Assembly: GCA_958436475.1 (NCBI GenBank)
Contig: CAUBKG010000006.1
Location: 1 to 49,563 of the forward strand
Reading direction: 5' to 3'
Source of the DNA: an uncultured Clostridia bacterium
Lineage (GTDB): Bacteria; Bacillota; Clostridia; Oscillospirales; Acutalibacteraceae
Length of the DNA stretch: 49,563 bases
The position numbers and the translations under genes are program-made. The stretch's first letter is position 1. Each line of letters opens with the position of its first letter. Positions 1 to 7,515 of this stretch are shown in pieces. The notes beneath the pieces are model-generated. The model did no database searches, had not been told where the DNA came from, and saw nothing but the letters and a program-made list of their open reading frames with translations.

Positions 1-46
1 CGCAGGAGTTGGTGGTACCTAAATCTATACCGATTGTTTTAGCCAT
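1..46 (-). CDS. dnaK: Chaperone DnaK (Hsp70), N-terminal 15 residues only
   Basis: The first 15 codons read MAKTIGIDLGTTNSC, the invariant phosphate-1 start of the Hsp70 ATPase domain; the gene runs off the window edge. The ATG is preceded by a TGGAGGA ribosome site at 54-60. DnaK is the ATP-dependent chaperone whose nucleotide exchange is driven by GrpE, encoded immediately upstream, 73 bases away in the same direction. It is probably cotranscribed with hrcA and grpE from the CIRCE-controlled promoter. A TTGATA-17-TAATTT pair in the gap could be an extra promoter, but this is weak. Confidence 0.93.
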   Translation of the reverse strand, partial: MAKTIGIDLGTTNSC

Positions 47-119
47 AAAGCATTCCTCCAAAATTATGATTGTTATTATAATGTATCAAAAACCGGACGC
101 GCCTGTTTTCCGGCGGCGC

Positions 120-704
120 TCAGTTTGCAACCTTGACCATGGCGTGGCGCACCACGCGGTCGTCCAGCATGAAGCCGGTCTGGAACACCTCCGCGATCAC
201 ATTTTCCCCGAGCGATTCATCGTCCACATGCATCACGGCGTTGTGCAGAGAGGGGTCGAACGTTTCCCCCACCTTGCCGATTTCCTTTACTCCCATGCTG
301 TCTAAAAGAGAAAGGAACTGCTTGTAAATCATTTCCATGCCCTTTTTCAGATCTTCCGCACTGCCCTCCCCGGCCGAAACCGCGCGGGCAAAATTATCGA
401 TCACGGGAAGCAACTTCTGGATCGAATCGATCCGGGCGTCGCGGTAGCGGTCGTCCAGCTCCTTGCGGGTGCGCTTGCGGTAATTATCGTATTCCGCCGC
501 GGTGCGCAGAAGCTGGTCTTTATATTCAGCCGCCTCCTTTTTGAGCTTTTCGAGCTCCTCGTTCTTTTTCGGGCGTTTTTCCGCCTTTTCCTTTTTCGCG
601 CGTTTTCCTTCGCCGTTCGGTTCCTTTTCCTCCGGCTCCGGGGCGGCTTCGGTCTTTTCTTCCTTTGCCTCCTCCGTTTCCGGAATCTTCGTTTCCTCCG
701 ACAA
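120..704 (-). CDS. grpE: Nucleotide exchange factor GrpE
   Basis: GrpE releases ADP from DnaK. The 194-residue protein has the usual plan: an acidic, Lys/Glu-rich disordered head (about residues 1-50), a long coiled coil (ELEKLKKEAAEYKDQLLRTA), and a C-terminal beta domain ending in DDRVVRHAMVKVAN, the typical GrpE terminus (normally LRPAMVKV). A GTG at 713 lies inside the Shine-Dalgarno AGGAGGTG (712-719), so the in-frame TTG at 704, nine bases after AGGAGG, is the better start (MSEETKIPE). It lies between hrcA, 13 bases upstream, and dnaK, in a standard Firmicute heat-shock operon. Confidence 0.95.
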   Translation of the reverse strand: MSEETKIPETEEAKEEKTEAAPEPEEKEPNGEGKRAKKEKAEKRPKKNEELEKLKKEAAEYKDQLLRTAAEYDNYRKRTRKELDDRYRDARIDSIQKLLPVIDNFARAVSAGEGSAEDLKKGMEMIYKQFLSLLDSMGVKEIGKVGETFDPSLHNAVMHVDDESLGENVIAEVFQTGFMLDDRVVRHAMVKVAN

Positions 705-716
705 AACACGCACCTC

Positions 717-1739
717 CTATTCTTGTTCCATGATCTGCGAAAGTAGCTTTCCCAGTTTTTGTGTATAATAATTGATTGCTGGAATCATTTTTGGATAATC
801 CATCCGGATCGGGCCGATAATACCGAAATGCCCGTGGCTCCTGCCCACATCATAGGTGCTGATGAGCAGGCTCGTGCCTTCGAGCTCCGAGTGGCGGCTT
901 TCGCTGCCGAGCAGGATGCTGATGGCGTCGCTGCTGGCGCGCATGAGCTCGCCGAGCGTTTTCGGGTCGGAAAGCAGGTGGAAGATCTGCTCGGCTCTTT
1001 CCCCCAGGAATTCCTTATACCCAAAGAGCTTGGTTTCCCCTTCCAGGCGCACCTGCGTTTTGCCCGCTTCCCCGCACAGCTCGCACAGCGCGGTAATGAG
1101 CGGCGCTAAAAGCAGCACATAGCCGCCGGATGAAACGGCGAGCGTCTGCGCATCCGCAGGGGTGAACTTGGAAAGCGGGATGGCGCGGATATGCTCTCTC
1201 GTAAACCGGCTGAAGGCTTCGCACAGCTCCGGCGTATACAGCGGGCCGCGGCACAGCCGCGTGCGGACCACGCCTCCCGAGGTTTGAAGCACCAGCATGG
1301 CGGTCTGCCTGCCGAGGGGGATGAGCTCCACCCGGCGGATGGTATCCTGCCCCGCTTCCGGGGTGGTGCTGAGCACCGCATAATCGGTGAGCTCCACGAG
1401 GGCCCTTCCCGCGGCTTCCAGCATTTTATCCGGCTCGTCGATGCGCGGGAGGTATTCGTTCAATTTCTTTTTTTCCTCTTCCGTCAGCGGATCGCAGCAG
1501 AGCATGCTGTCGAGATACAGCCGGTAGCCGCGTGCCGAGGGCACGCGCCCCGCCGAGGTGTGCGGCTGCTCCAAATACCCCATCTCCGAAAGCTCCGACA
1601 TTTCCTTGCGGACCGTTGCGGAGGAAACGGGGAAATCCAGCGCCTCGCACAAAGCCTTCGAGCCGACCGGCTCTCCCGTTCGGGTGTATAAATCGATGAC
1701 GGCGTATAAGATTTGCCGTTTTCTGCGGTCAAGCTCCAT
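717..1739 (-). CDS. hrcA: Heat-inducible transcription repressor HrcA
   Basis: HrcA binds the CIRCE operator and represses the dnaK and groE operons until GroEL is titrated by unfolded protein. From the ATG at 1739 the protein is 340 residues, the family length, beginning MELDRRKRQILYAVI. The N-terminal winged helix follows (about residues 1-75, with EPVGSKALCE and SSATVRKEMSELSEMGYL), then the GAF-like domain ending FGIIGPIRMDYPKMIPAI, the HrcA signature. The reading frame stays open to 1781, but that would place the start inside the CIRCE palindrome, so 1739 is preferred. First gene of hrcA-grpE-dnaK; autoregulated through CIRCE. Confidence 0.96.
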   Translation of the reverse strand: MELDRRKRQILYAVIDLYTRTGEPVGSKALCEALDFPVSSATVRKEMSELSEMGYLEQPHTSAGRVPSARGYRLYLDSMLCCDPLTEEEKKKLNEYLPRIDEPDKMLEAAGRALVELTDYAVLSTTPEAGQDTIRRVELIPLGRQTAMLVLQTSGGVVRTRLCRGPLYTPELCEAFSRFTREHIRAIPLSKFTPADAQTLAVSSGGYVLLLAPLITALCELCGEAGKTQVRLEGETKLFGYKEFLGERAEQIFHLLSDPKTLGELMRASSDAISILLGSESRHSELEGTSLLISTYDVGRSHGHFGIIGPIRMDYPKMIPAINYYTQKLGKLLSQIMEQE

Positions 1740-1765
1740 CTTTCTCACCACGCTTAACGCATCGT

Positions 1766-1792
1766 TTAGCACTCTTACCATCCGAGTGCTAA
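1766..1792 (-). promoter_or_regulatory. CIRCE operator (HrcA binding site)
   Basis: A perfect nine-base inverted repeat, TTAGCACTC-N9-GAGTGCTAA, the canonical CIRCE element. It sits 27 bases upstream of the hrcA start and just downstream of the -10 box, so bound HrcA would block transcription of hrcA-grpE-dnaK. Confidence 0.98.
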
Positions 1793-1797
1793 TTTAA

Positions 1798-1825
1798 ATT
1801 TTACACCGTTCTTACGAATTGTCAA
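1798..1825 (-). promoter_or_regulatory. Sigma-A promoter of hrcA-grpE-dnaK
   Basis: On the minus strand TTGACA (1820-1825) and TAAAAT (1798-1803) are separated by 16 bases. The CIRCE operator starts six bases downstream of the -10 box. Confidence 0.85.
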
Positions 1826-1931
1826 TATTTCATTTATGAACGTATTGTAAATTCTTTTGGAAAATTTTCTCATTCCAAAAAAGCCTTTGCCGCTCCGGCA
1901 CTCCTTACGCGGAGAAAGGGGCGGTGCGGTG

Positions 1932-1961
1932 TTGAATTCGGGGTCGCCGGTATGGTATACT
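1932..1961 (+). promoter_or_regulatory. Candidate promoter of the DtxR-type gene
   Basis: TTGAAT (1932-1937) and TATACT (1956-1961) are 18 bases apart. The -10 box lies in an imperfect dyad starting GGTATA and ending ATAACC, which could be an autoregulatory operator. Weak evidence. Confidence 0.45.
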
Positions 1962-2025
1962 ATTTTTATAACCTTATGCCCCCGCCTCGGGTACGGGAAA
2001 GAAAAAATTTCGGGAGAGAACGGCT

Positions 2026-2385
2026 GTGAAAATACAGGAATCTGCGGAAAACTACCTCGAAACCATCCTCATCCTGCAGCGGCAGAAGGGGGCCGTGCGC
2101 TCCATCGATATTGCAAACGAGCTCGAGTATTCCAAGCCCAGCATCAGCGTTGCCATGAAGAACCTGCGGGAGCACGGCTATATCCATATGGATGGAGACG
2201 GATTCATTTCCCTCACCGAAAGCGGGCGGAAAATCGCCGAAACCATGTATGAGCGCCACACCTGGATCTCCAACTGGCTCGTTTCCCTCGGAGTGGATGA
2301 AAAAACCGCCGTGCAGGACGCCTGCCGGATCGAGCACGTCATCAGCCAGGAGAGCTTTGACGCCATCAAACGAAAAATGGGCTGA
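2026..2385 (+). CDS. Short DtxR/MntR-family metal-dependent repressor
   Basis: A 119-residue regulator with an N-terminal winged helix (residues 5-65, SIDIANELEYSKPSISVAMKNL) and the first part of the metal-binding dimerisation domain; no SH3-like domain. Aligned by eye to MntR and DtxR it keeps E12, H78, E103 and H104. The residue that is Glu99 in MntR is Cys100 here (DACRIEHVIS), as in the DtxR motif EACRWEHVMS, and the MntR Asp8 position is Asn9. This suggests iron rather than manganese sensing, by inference. The GTG start follows GGGAGAG. It converges on the sufC-sufB pair and is a plausible regulator of iron genes. Confidence 0.85.
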   Translation: MKIQESAENYLETILILQRQKGAVRSIDIANELEYSKPSISVAMKNLREHGYIHMDGDGFISLTESGRKIAETMYERHTWISNWLVSLGVDEKTAVQDACRIEHVISQESFDAIKRKMG

Positions 2386-2430
2386 TCGTAGGAAAAGCCG
2401 GGGCCGGAGGTTCCGGCTTTGGCTGCAAAA

Positions 2431-2479
2431 AGGCCGGCCTTCCGGGGCAAAAGCCCGGAAAGCCGGCCTGCTGTTTTTT
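2431..2479. terminator. Bidirectional terminator between dtxR-like gene and sufB
   Basis: A long GC hairpin (AGGCCGGC...TTCCGGG / CCCGGAA...GCCGGCCT, loop about GCAAAAGC) is followed by TTTTTT at 2474-2479 on the plus strand and flanked by AAAAA on the other side, so it can serve both convergent genes. Confidence 0.85.
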
Positions 2480-2484
2480 CTGCC

Positions 2485-3402
2485 TTATTTTAAGAAGCCC
2501 GCGATGATGCGCTCCTCCGCTTCGCTCTGCGTCAGCCCCAGGGTTTGGAGCTTTAGGAGCTGCTCGCCCGCGATTTTGCCGATAGCCGCCTCGTGGATGA
2601 GCTGCGCATCCACATGGGACGCTTCCAGCGCGGGAGAGGCGTTTACCGTTCCCTGCTCGGCCAGGATCGCATCGCATTCGGAATGGCCGGTGCAGCGGTT
2701 CCGCCCCTTGATACAGGAATAAAACTCCTGGTGGGAATGCCCCTTTGCCACGGAACGGGAAATCAAATCTGCTCCGGAATCCTCGCCCTCGAGCGTTACC
2801 TCGAATTCGGTGCGGGCGGCTTCGGCGCCGTCTGTCAAAAGGCGTTCGCGCACAAGGATGCGCGCGCGCGCCGCCAAAACGGCGGTGGTTTTTCGGTGGG
2901 TGCTGTCTACCCCGCGGAGCTGCACGGTATCCATCTCCAGGGTGGAATCCTCCGCCAGCACGGCGTCTGTTACCGGGTTGATGCGCTTTGCGCCCGCGCC
3001 GTTTCCCGTGCCGATATGTTTTTCCTGGTAGAGCACCCGCGCGCCCTTTTCCAGAACGAAGCGGTGGATGCCGTTGTGCCGGGCTTCCTCGTCGCTGTCT
3101 GTATGCACGCCGCAGCCGGCGACGATGGTGACGTCCGCCCCTTCGCCCACGTAAAAATCGTTGTATACGAGGTCATCCACGTCCCCGTGGGTCACGCAGG
3201 CGGGGATGTAAACCGTTTCCCCTTTCGTGCCCGGGGCAATCCGGATAACAAGGCCCGGAGCTCCCTCCCGGCTTTCGATGCGGATGTTTTCTGTGGACTG
3301 CCGGGCGGCGCACTCGCCGTCTTCCCGGATGTTGAACGCGCCCTTGAAACCATCCTTGTAATCGGAGATCAGGCGCAGCAGTTCATCGGTGATCTTCTTC
3401 AT
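2485..3402 (-). CDS. sufB: SufB/SufD-family Fe-S assembly scaffold (minimal SmsB type)
   Basis: Subunit of a SufBC2D-like Fe-S cluster assembly scaffold. At 305 residues it is far shorter than classic SufB (about 465-495) and holds mainly the beta-helix core and the C-terminal helical part. That end carries the diagnostic EASHVDAQLIHEAAIGKIAGEQL segment in split form (EASHVDAQ, HEAAIGKI, GEQLLKLQTLGL), plus a Cys-containing stretch YSCIKGRNRCTGHSEC near residue 230. It follows sufC with an ATGA overlap. No sufD, sufS or sufU is next to it. This matches the two-gene SUF-like minimal system described for anaerobes and archaea; the symbol sufB is by family. Confidence 0.88.
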   Translation of the reverse strand: MKKITDELLRLISDYKDGFKGAFNIREDGECAARQSTENIRIESREGAPGLVIRIAPGTKGETVYIPACVTHGDVDDLVYNDFYVGEGADVTIVAGCGVHTDSDEEARHNGIHRFVLEKGARVLYQEKHIGTGNGAGAKRINPVTDAVLAEDSTLEMDTVQLRGVDSTHRKTTAVLAARARILVRERLLTDGAEAARTEFEVTLEGEDSGADLISRSVAKGHSHQEFYSCIKGRNRCTGHSECDAILAEQGTVNASPALEASHVDAQLIHEAAIGKIAGEQLLKLQTLGLTQSEAEERIIAGFLK

Positions 3403-4127
3403 ACGGTTGCCTCCTCCTTGCCATACGGGCAGCGCACCGCCTTTTCGTCTGCTAAGAGCGTGGGCAGTATCTGCTCCCTCGGGCCTGCTTCGCGCACCCG
3501 GCCCTCCGCAATCACGACGATCTCATCCGCAATGGAGAGGATGCGCTCCTGATGCGATATGACTAAAAGCGTGCCGCTTCCCTCACGGCGCAGGTCCTCG
3601 AAGGTTTCCACGAGGCGTGCAAAGCTCCACAGGTCGATCCCCGCTTCCGGTTCATCGAAAATGGAGAGCTTCGCATGGCGCGCCAGCACGGTGGCGATTT
3701 CGATGCGTTTGATCTCCCCGCCCGAAAGACCGGAGTTCATCTCGCGCCCCATATATTCCTCGGCGCAGAGGCCGACTTTTCCAAGCAGGCCGCACAGGTC
3801 GGTTTCCCGGAGCCTGCCGCCCGAGGCGAGCTCGAGCATATCCCGCACATCGAGGCCCTTGAAGCGGACGGGCTGCTGGAACGCATAGGCGATCCCCTTT
3901 TTGGCCCGGGCCGTGATATCGAGGCCGGTGATATCCTCGCCATCGAACACGATTCGGCCACAGGCGGGATTTTCAATGCCGGCGATGAGCTTTGCGAGCG
4001 TGGTTTTTCCGCCGCCGTTCGGGCCGGTTACCACGATCAGCTTGCCGTCTCCAATGGTAAGGTCCATATCCTTAATGATCTCTTCCCCGCCCGGGGTCCC
4101 CCAGACGAGATGCTCCAATTTCAGCAT
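3399..4127 (-). CDS. sufC: Fe-S assembly ATPase SufC (SmsC type)
   Basis: ABC-type ATPase that drives conformational change in the SufB/SufD scaffold. The 242-residue protein has Walker A GPNGGGKTT (about residues 35-43), Q-loop YAFQQPV, signature LSGGE, Walker B LSIFDEPEAGID with the SufC-typical EAGID, and the H-loop SHQ. SufC is cytosolic, with no membrane partner. Its stop overlaps the sufB start by four bases, so the two are translationally coupled. The start follows AAAGGAGAAAGAGG. A dyad over the -10 region suggests regulation. Confidence 0.93.
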   Translation of the reverse strand: MLKLEHLVWGTPGGEEIIKDMDLTIGDGKLIVVTGPNGGGKTTLAKLIAGIENPACGRIVFDGEDITGLDITARAKKGIAYAFQQPVRFKGLDVRDMLELASGGRLRETDLCGLLGKVGLCAEEYMGREMNSGLSGGEIKRIEIATVLARHAKLSIFDEPEAGIDLWSFARLVETFEDLRREGSGTLLVISHQERILSIADEIVVIAEGRVREAGPREQILPTLLADEKAVRCPYGKEEATV

Positions 4128-4154
4128 AACTGTTATGACCTCTTTCTCCTTTAC

Positions 4155-4180
4155 TTCCTAAAAGTATATCATACTAGGAA
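4155..4180 (-). promoter_or_regulatory. Dyad over the sufC -10 box (candidate operator)
   Basis: The plus strand shows nested arms TTCCTA...TAGGAA with AGTAT-ATC-ATACT inside. On the minus strand the same bases include TATACT, a good -10 box about 30 bases before sufC. A repressor bound here would block the promoter; which repressor is unknown. Confidence 0.5.
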
Positions 4181-4252
4181 AAAGCCCGGAAGAAAAGGCC
4201 GCAGGAAAAATTTTTTTATATTTTTTGCTTTTTGCGTCAAAAAGCCATGAAT

Positions 4253-6100
4253 TTATCCCTGGCGGACGCGCAGAGCCCGCATGGCGTTCAGGATGGCGAT
4301 CACCGAAACGCCCACGTCTGCGAACACGGCCTCCCACATGCCGGCGAGCCCGAGGGCCCCCAGCAGGAGAATAACGGCCTTGACCCCCAGCGCAAACACG
4401 ATATTCTGGCGCACGATGCGCAGCGTGCGGCGGGCGATGCGGATGGCGAGCGGGATTTTGGAGGGGCAGTCGTCCATGAGCACGATATCCGCCGCCTCAA
4501 TGGCTGAATCGGAGCCCATGCCGCCCATGGCGATGCCGACGTCCGCCCGGGAGAGCACGGGAGCGTCGTTGATACCGTCTCCCACAAAGGCGAGCGCGCC
4601 CTTTTCGCTTTTCTCTTCGAGCAGCTTTTCCACATGGGCGACCTTATCGGCCGGAAGCAGCTCCGCATACACTTCATCCAGCCCCAGCTTCTCTGCCACG
4701 CCTTCCCCCACGGCCTTCGCGTCTCCCGTGAGCATAACCGTTCTGCGCACGCCGGCCTGCCTCAGTTCTGCAATGGCTTTCTGCGCATCTGGCTTTTCTT
4801 CATCAGATATCACGATATGCCCGGCATATTCGCCGCCCACCGCGACATGTACCGTGGTGCCGGTATGGTGGCAGGGGTGCCACTTGACGCCCATTTCCTC
4901 CATGAGCTTATTGTTTCCCACGCAGACGGTCAGCCCGTCTACCACGGCGCGGACCCCGCGCCCGGAAAGTTCTTCGGTACCCGCCACGCGGCCGAGCTCC
5001 AGCTCCGCGCCGTATTTTTCCCGCAGGGAACGCGAAATGGGATGGTCGGAGTAGCTTTCGGCCAGCGCCGCAAGCTCCAAAAGGCGCGCTTCGGGGATAC
5101 GGTCCGGATGGATGGCGGTCACGTTGAACACGCCCTTCGTGAGCGTGCCGGTTTTATCGAACACCACCGTTTCCGTGCGGGCCAGCACTTCGAGATAGCT
5201 GCCGCCCTTTACGAGGACGCCGCATTTGGATGCACCGCCGATACCGCCGAAGAAGCTCAGCGGAACGGAAATGACGAGCGCGCAGGGGCAGGAAATTACG
5301 AGAAAAATGAGCGCGCGGTGGAGCCATTCCATCCAGCCGCCTACGAAAAGGGGCGGCAGAAGGGCGAGCAGCGCCGCCGCGATGACCACCGCGGGGGTGT
5401 ACCACCGCGCAAAGCGGGTGATGAAATTTTCAGCCCTGGCCTTTTTGCTACTGGAATTTTCAACCAGCTCGAGTATCTTCGAAACGGTGGATTCGCCGAA
5501 CGCTTTTGTGACCTGCACGCGGAGAAGGCCGGTCTGGTTGACACAGCCGCTGATGACGTCTTCCCCGGGAGAAACATCCCGCGGGAGGGCTTCGCCGGTG
5601 AGCGCGGCGGTATCCACAGCCGAAACGCCCTCGAGCACCACGCCGTCCAGCGGAATGCGTTCGCCCGGCTTTACAACAATGATATCGCCGACTGCGGCTT
5701 CGGACGGGTCGATCCGGACGAGTTCGCCGCCGCGCTCGATGTTCGCGTAATCCGGCCGGATATCCATGAGCGAGGCGATGGATTTGCGGGAACGCCCCAC
5801 GGCATAGCTCTGGAACAGCTCGCCGACCTGGTAAAACAGCATGACCGCCGCGCCCTCCGGGTATTCGCCCGTGCAGAACGCGCCGATGGTTGCAATCGCC
5901 ATTAAAAAGTTTTCATCGAACACCTGGCCGTGCGCGATATTGCGGACGGCGCGCCACAGCACATCCCATCCGATAACGGCATAGGGAACGAGGAATGCGG
6001 CAAGCCTCGGCAGGCCCTCCAGCGGGAGGAGCATCGCGGCGGCGAGCAGGGCCGCGGCGGCAAGGATGCGGATGAGCGTTATTTTCTGTTTTCTGGTCAT
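4253..6100 (-). CDS. zntA: Heavy-metal P1B-type ATPase (Zn2+/Cd2+/Pb2+ exporter)
   Basis: Inner-membrane ATP-driven metal exporter of 615 residues. Visible marks are the TGE actuator motif (AALTGEALP, near 168), the metal-site CPC in helix 6 (SCPCALVISVP, residues 270-280), the phosphorylated DKTGT (D315), the SDHP nucleotide motif (351-354) and GDGINDAP near 525. The CPC-ALV context and a late Asp-containing helix (ADVGVSV) are typical of the Zn/Cd/Pb subgroup. There is no N-terminal HMA domain; a separate 72-residue HMA protein is encoded 33 bases upstream. Last gene of a three-gene operon with an ArsR sensor. The choice of ZntA/CadA over a cobalt transporter rests on CPC and on the sensor type. 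Confidence 0.9.
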   Translation of the reverse strand: MTRKQKITLIRILAAAALLAAAMLLPLEGLPRLAAFLVPYAVIGWDVLWRAVRNIAHGQVFDENFLMAIATIGAFCTGEYPEGAAVMLFYQVGELFQSYAVGRSRKSIASLMDIRPDYANIERGGELVRIDPSEAAVGDIIVVKPGERIPLDGVVLEGVSAVDTAALTGEALPRDVSPGEDVISGCVNQTGLLRVQVTKAFGESTVSKILELVENSSSKKARAENFITRFARWYTPAVVIAAALLALLPPLFVGGWMEWLHRALIFLVISCPCALVISVPLSFFGGIGGASKCGVLVKGGSYLEVLARTETVVFDKTGTLTKGVFNVTAIHPDRIPEARLLELAALAESYSDHPISRSLREKYGAELELGRVAGTEELSGRGVRAVVDGLTVCVGNNKLMEEMGVKWHPCHHTGTTVHVAVGGEYAGHIVISDEEKPDAQKAIAELRQAGVRRTVMLTGDAKAVGEGVAEKLGLDEVYAELLPADKVAHVEKLLEEKSEKGALAFVGDGINDAPVLSRADVGIAMGGMGSDSAIEAADIVLMDDCPSKIPLAIRIARRTLRIVRQNIVFALGVKAVILLLGALGLAGMWEAVFADVGVSVIAILNAMRALRVRQG

Positions 6101-6133
6101 ACCCCTTGCTCCTTTCTTTGCTTCCCGGGAAGG

Positions 6134-6352
6134 CTACATTTGAATTTCACAGTCCGGCTCGATCCTGCGGCAGATTTTCACCACCTGCTTCATGATTTCT
6201 TGAAAGCGGGCGTCTTCCGCGGTGATGGTGAGCTTTTGTGTGAAAAAGCTTACGGATATATCCTGCACGCCGTCCAGCCTGCGGATGGCGTCTTCCATTT
6301 TCTGCGCGCAGTTCGCGCAATCCAGGTCCGATAACGGATACGTTTTTTTCAT
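6134..6352 (-). CDS. Stand-alone heavy-metal-associated (HMA) domain protein
   Basis: A 72-residue ferredoxin-like HMA domain with the metal motif LDCANCA (residues 9-15) and a second half rich in beta/alpha pattern (DISVSFFTQKLTITAED). In most ZntA/CadA pumps this domain is the N-terminus of the ATPase; here it is a separate gene between the regulator and the pump, so it may hand metal to the pump as a chaperone. The start follows GGAGGGATATCACG. Confidence 0.88.
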   Translation of the reverse strand: MKKTYPLSDLDCANCAQKMEDAIRRLDGVQDISVSFFTQKLTITAEDARFQEIMKQVVKICRRIEPDCEIQM

Positions 6353-6373
6353 CGTGATATCCCTCCATTGCTT

Positions 6374-6733
6374 TTATTCGCTGATATGCTCCATGCCCTG
6401 GCCGATAATGCGGCGCACGTGGTCGTCTGCCAGGGAATAGAAGATGATCTTCCCCTCCCGGCGGAAACGCACGAGCTTGCTGTTTTTCAGCACCCGCAGC
6501 TGGTGGGAAGCCGCCGTCTGCGTAAGGCCGAGCAGCTGGGCCATATCACCCACGCACAGCTCCGATTCAAACAGCGCGTATAAAATTTTGATCCTGGTGG
6601 TATCGCCGAATATCTTGAACAGCTCCGCGAGGTCATATAAGGTTTCGTCCGGCGGGAGGTCTTCTTTTACCTTCTTGACCGTATCTTCATGCACGCAGAG
6701 GTATTCGCCATGTTCTGCTTCGGGTGTATTCAT
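6374..6733 (-). CDS. ArsR/SmtB-family zinc-responsive repressor
   Basis: Winged-helix metal sensor of 119 residues that releases the operator when metal binds. The alpha-5 zinc ligands of SmtB are kept in exact spacing: D103, H105, H116 and E119 (SLADDHV...MEHISE). The alpha-3 motif is ELCVGD, with C60 kept but the second Cys of the CadC-type ELCVCD changed to Gly. C13 is near the N-terminus. This points to alpha-5 zinc sensing. The frame extends to 6751, but that ATG lies in the operator, and the ATG at 6733 has AGGATG upstream, so 6733 is preferred. First gene of the operon with the HMA protein and the ATPase. Confidence 0.9.
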   Translation of the reverse strand: MNTPEAEHGEYLCVHEDTVKKVKEDLPPDETLYDLAELFKIFGDTTRIKILYALFESELCVGDMAQLLGLTQTAASHQLRVLKNSKLVRFRREGKIIFYSLADDHVRRIIGQGMEHISE

Positions 6734-6749
6734 CCGATCACATCCTATC

Positions 6750-6796
6750 ATATGAGCATCTGTTCATATATTATGCCCATTTCCCCCATTTGTCAA
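6750..6796 (-). promoter_or_regulatory. Promoter and SmtB/ArsR-type operator of the zinc export operon
   Basis: On the minus strand TTGACA (6791-6796) and TAATAT (6768-6773) are 17 bases apart. Overlapping the -10 box and start region is the imperfect palindrome ATATGAACAGATGCTCATAT (6750-6769), close to the 12-2-12 operator of SmtB-like repressors. Confidence 0.88.
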
Positions 6797-7019
6797 TCCT
6801 TTTTTGAAACGATTCCGAAAAAAAGTGTGAACTCGCGCGAAGGCCTCGTTTTTCAGGTGTTTCTCATGCGTAAAGTATATATAATTTACATATGTGCTGC
6901 ATCGGTTTCAGGCGCACAATCTATCCAGAACAGCTCTGTTTATCCTATTTTCGCATCCAAACAGGGTGCATAGCCTTTCCACTTGATTTTTTTACGAAAA
7001 CAGTTGATAGTATAATTTT

Positions 7020-7410
7020 GATATGATATAATAACCCCACGGCGGCGCGGTGGAACGCGCCGGGGCGGCGTTGCCGCCCCCGAAAATCAAAGATTTTCCC
7101 TGTGTGAACATTTTACCATCAAAAGGCGGTGTTACGGCGCCGCGCGCGGCAAAGCCGCTCACAAACGCTGTGCGTTTGCTTTTGTGGTATAATAACCGCA
7201 AAGCGGTTATTATACCTGCCTCATGCCCCCACGCCGCGAAGCGGCGGGTTGGGCAATTATACCATTCACGCTCCGCGTTCATGGTATAATATTGACTACG
7301 CCAATATTATACTTGACCGGATGCCCTCACCGGCTCGCCGCCAAAAGGCGGCAACCGCCGGGAATGGGCAATGATACCATTCACGCTCCGCGTTCATGGT
7401 ATCATCCAAC
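7020..7410. repeat. Cluster of palindromes in the 6.8-7.5 kb intergenic region
   Basis: No gene was recognised between 6800 and 7515. Instead at least five hairpins stand side by side: GGGGCGGC-gtt-GCCGCCCC (7062-7080); a 14-bp perfect arm pair GGTATAATAACCGC / GCGGTTATTATACC (7186-7216); ATTATACCAT / ATGGTATAAT (7256-7290); TATAATATTG / CAATATTATA (about 7285-7311); and ATGATACCAT / ATGGTATCAT (7371-7405). The third and fifth share the same 15-base loop but have paired changes in their stems. Function unknown; they resemble REP-like or small structured elements. Confidence 0.8.
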
Positions 7411-7437
7411 AAAATAATAAACTGCCACCGGGTAGGA

Positions 7438-7503
7438 AATGTGAAAGCATTCGTTTACACATCGTTAGGTCTTTGAAGATGTGTATGCGGATGCTTATTT
7501 TTT
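7438..7503 (+). promoter_or_regulatory. Structured leader upstream of pnuC (candidate riboswitch or attenuator)
   Basis: Two nested stems are visible: AAGCATTCG (7445-7453) with CGGATGCTT (7488-7496), and inside it ACACATC (7457-7463) with GATGTGT (7478-7484). The outer stem is followed by A and TTTTTT, then the GGAGGT ribosome site. ATGTG just upstream could instead pair with CACAT, which would compete with the inner stem. This could be a ligand-controlled terminator or start switch. NAD+-II riboswitches are known before pnuC in some Firmicutes, but I cannot assign the class by eye. Confidence 0.5.
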
Positions 7504-7515
7504 GGAGGTCTTTTT

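Noticed and set aside
7020..7410. CRISPR array
   Set aside because: The palindromes are not evenly spaced, the repeats are not of constant length and there are no cas genes.
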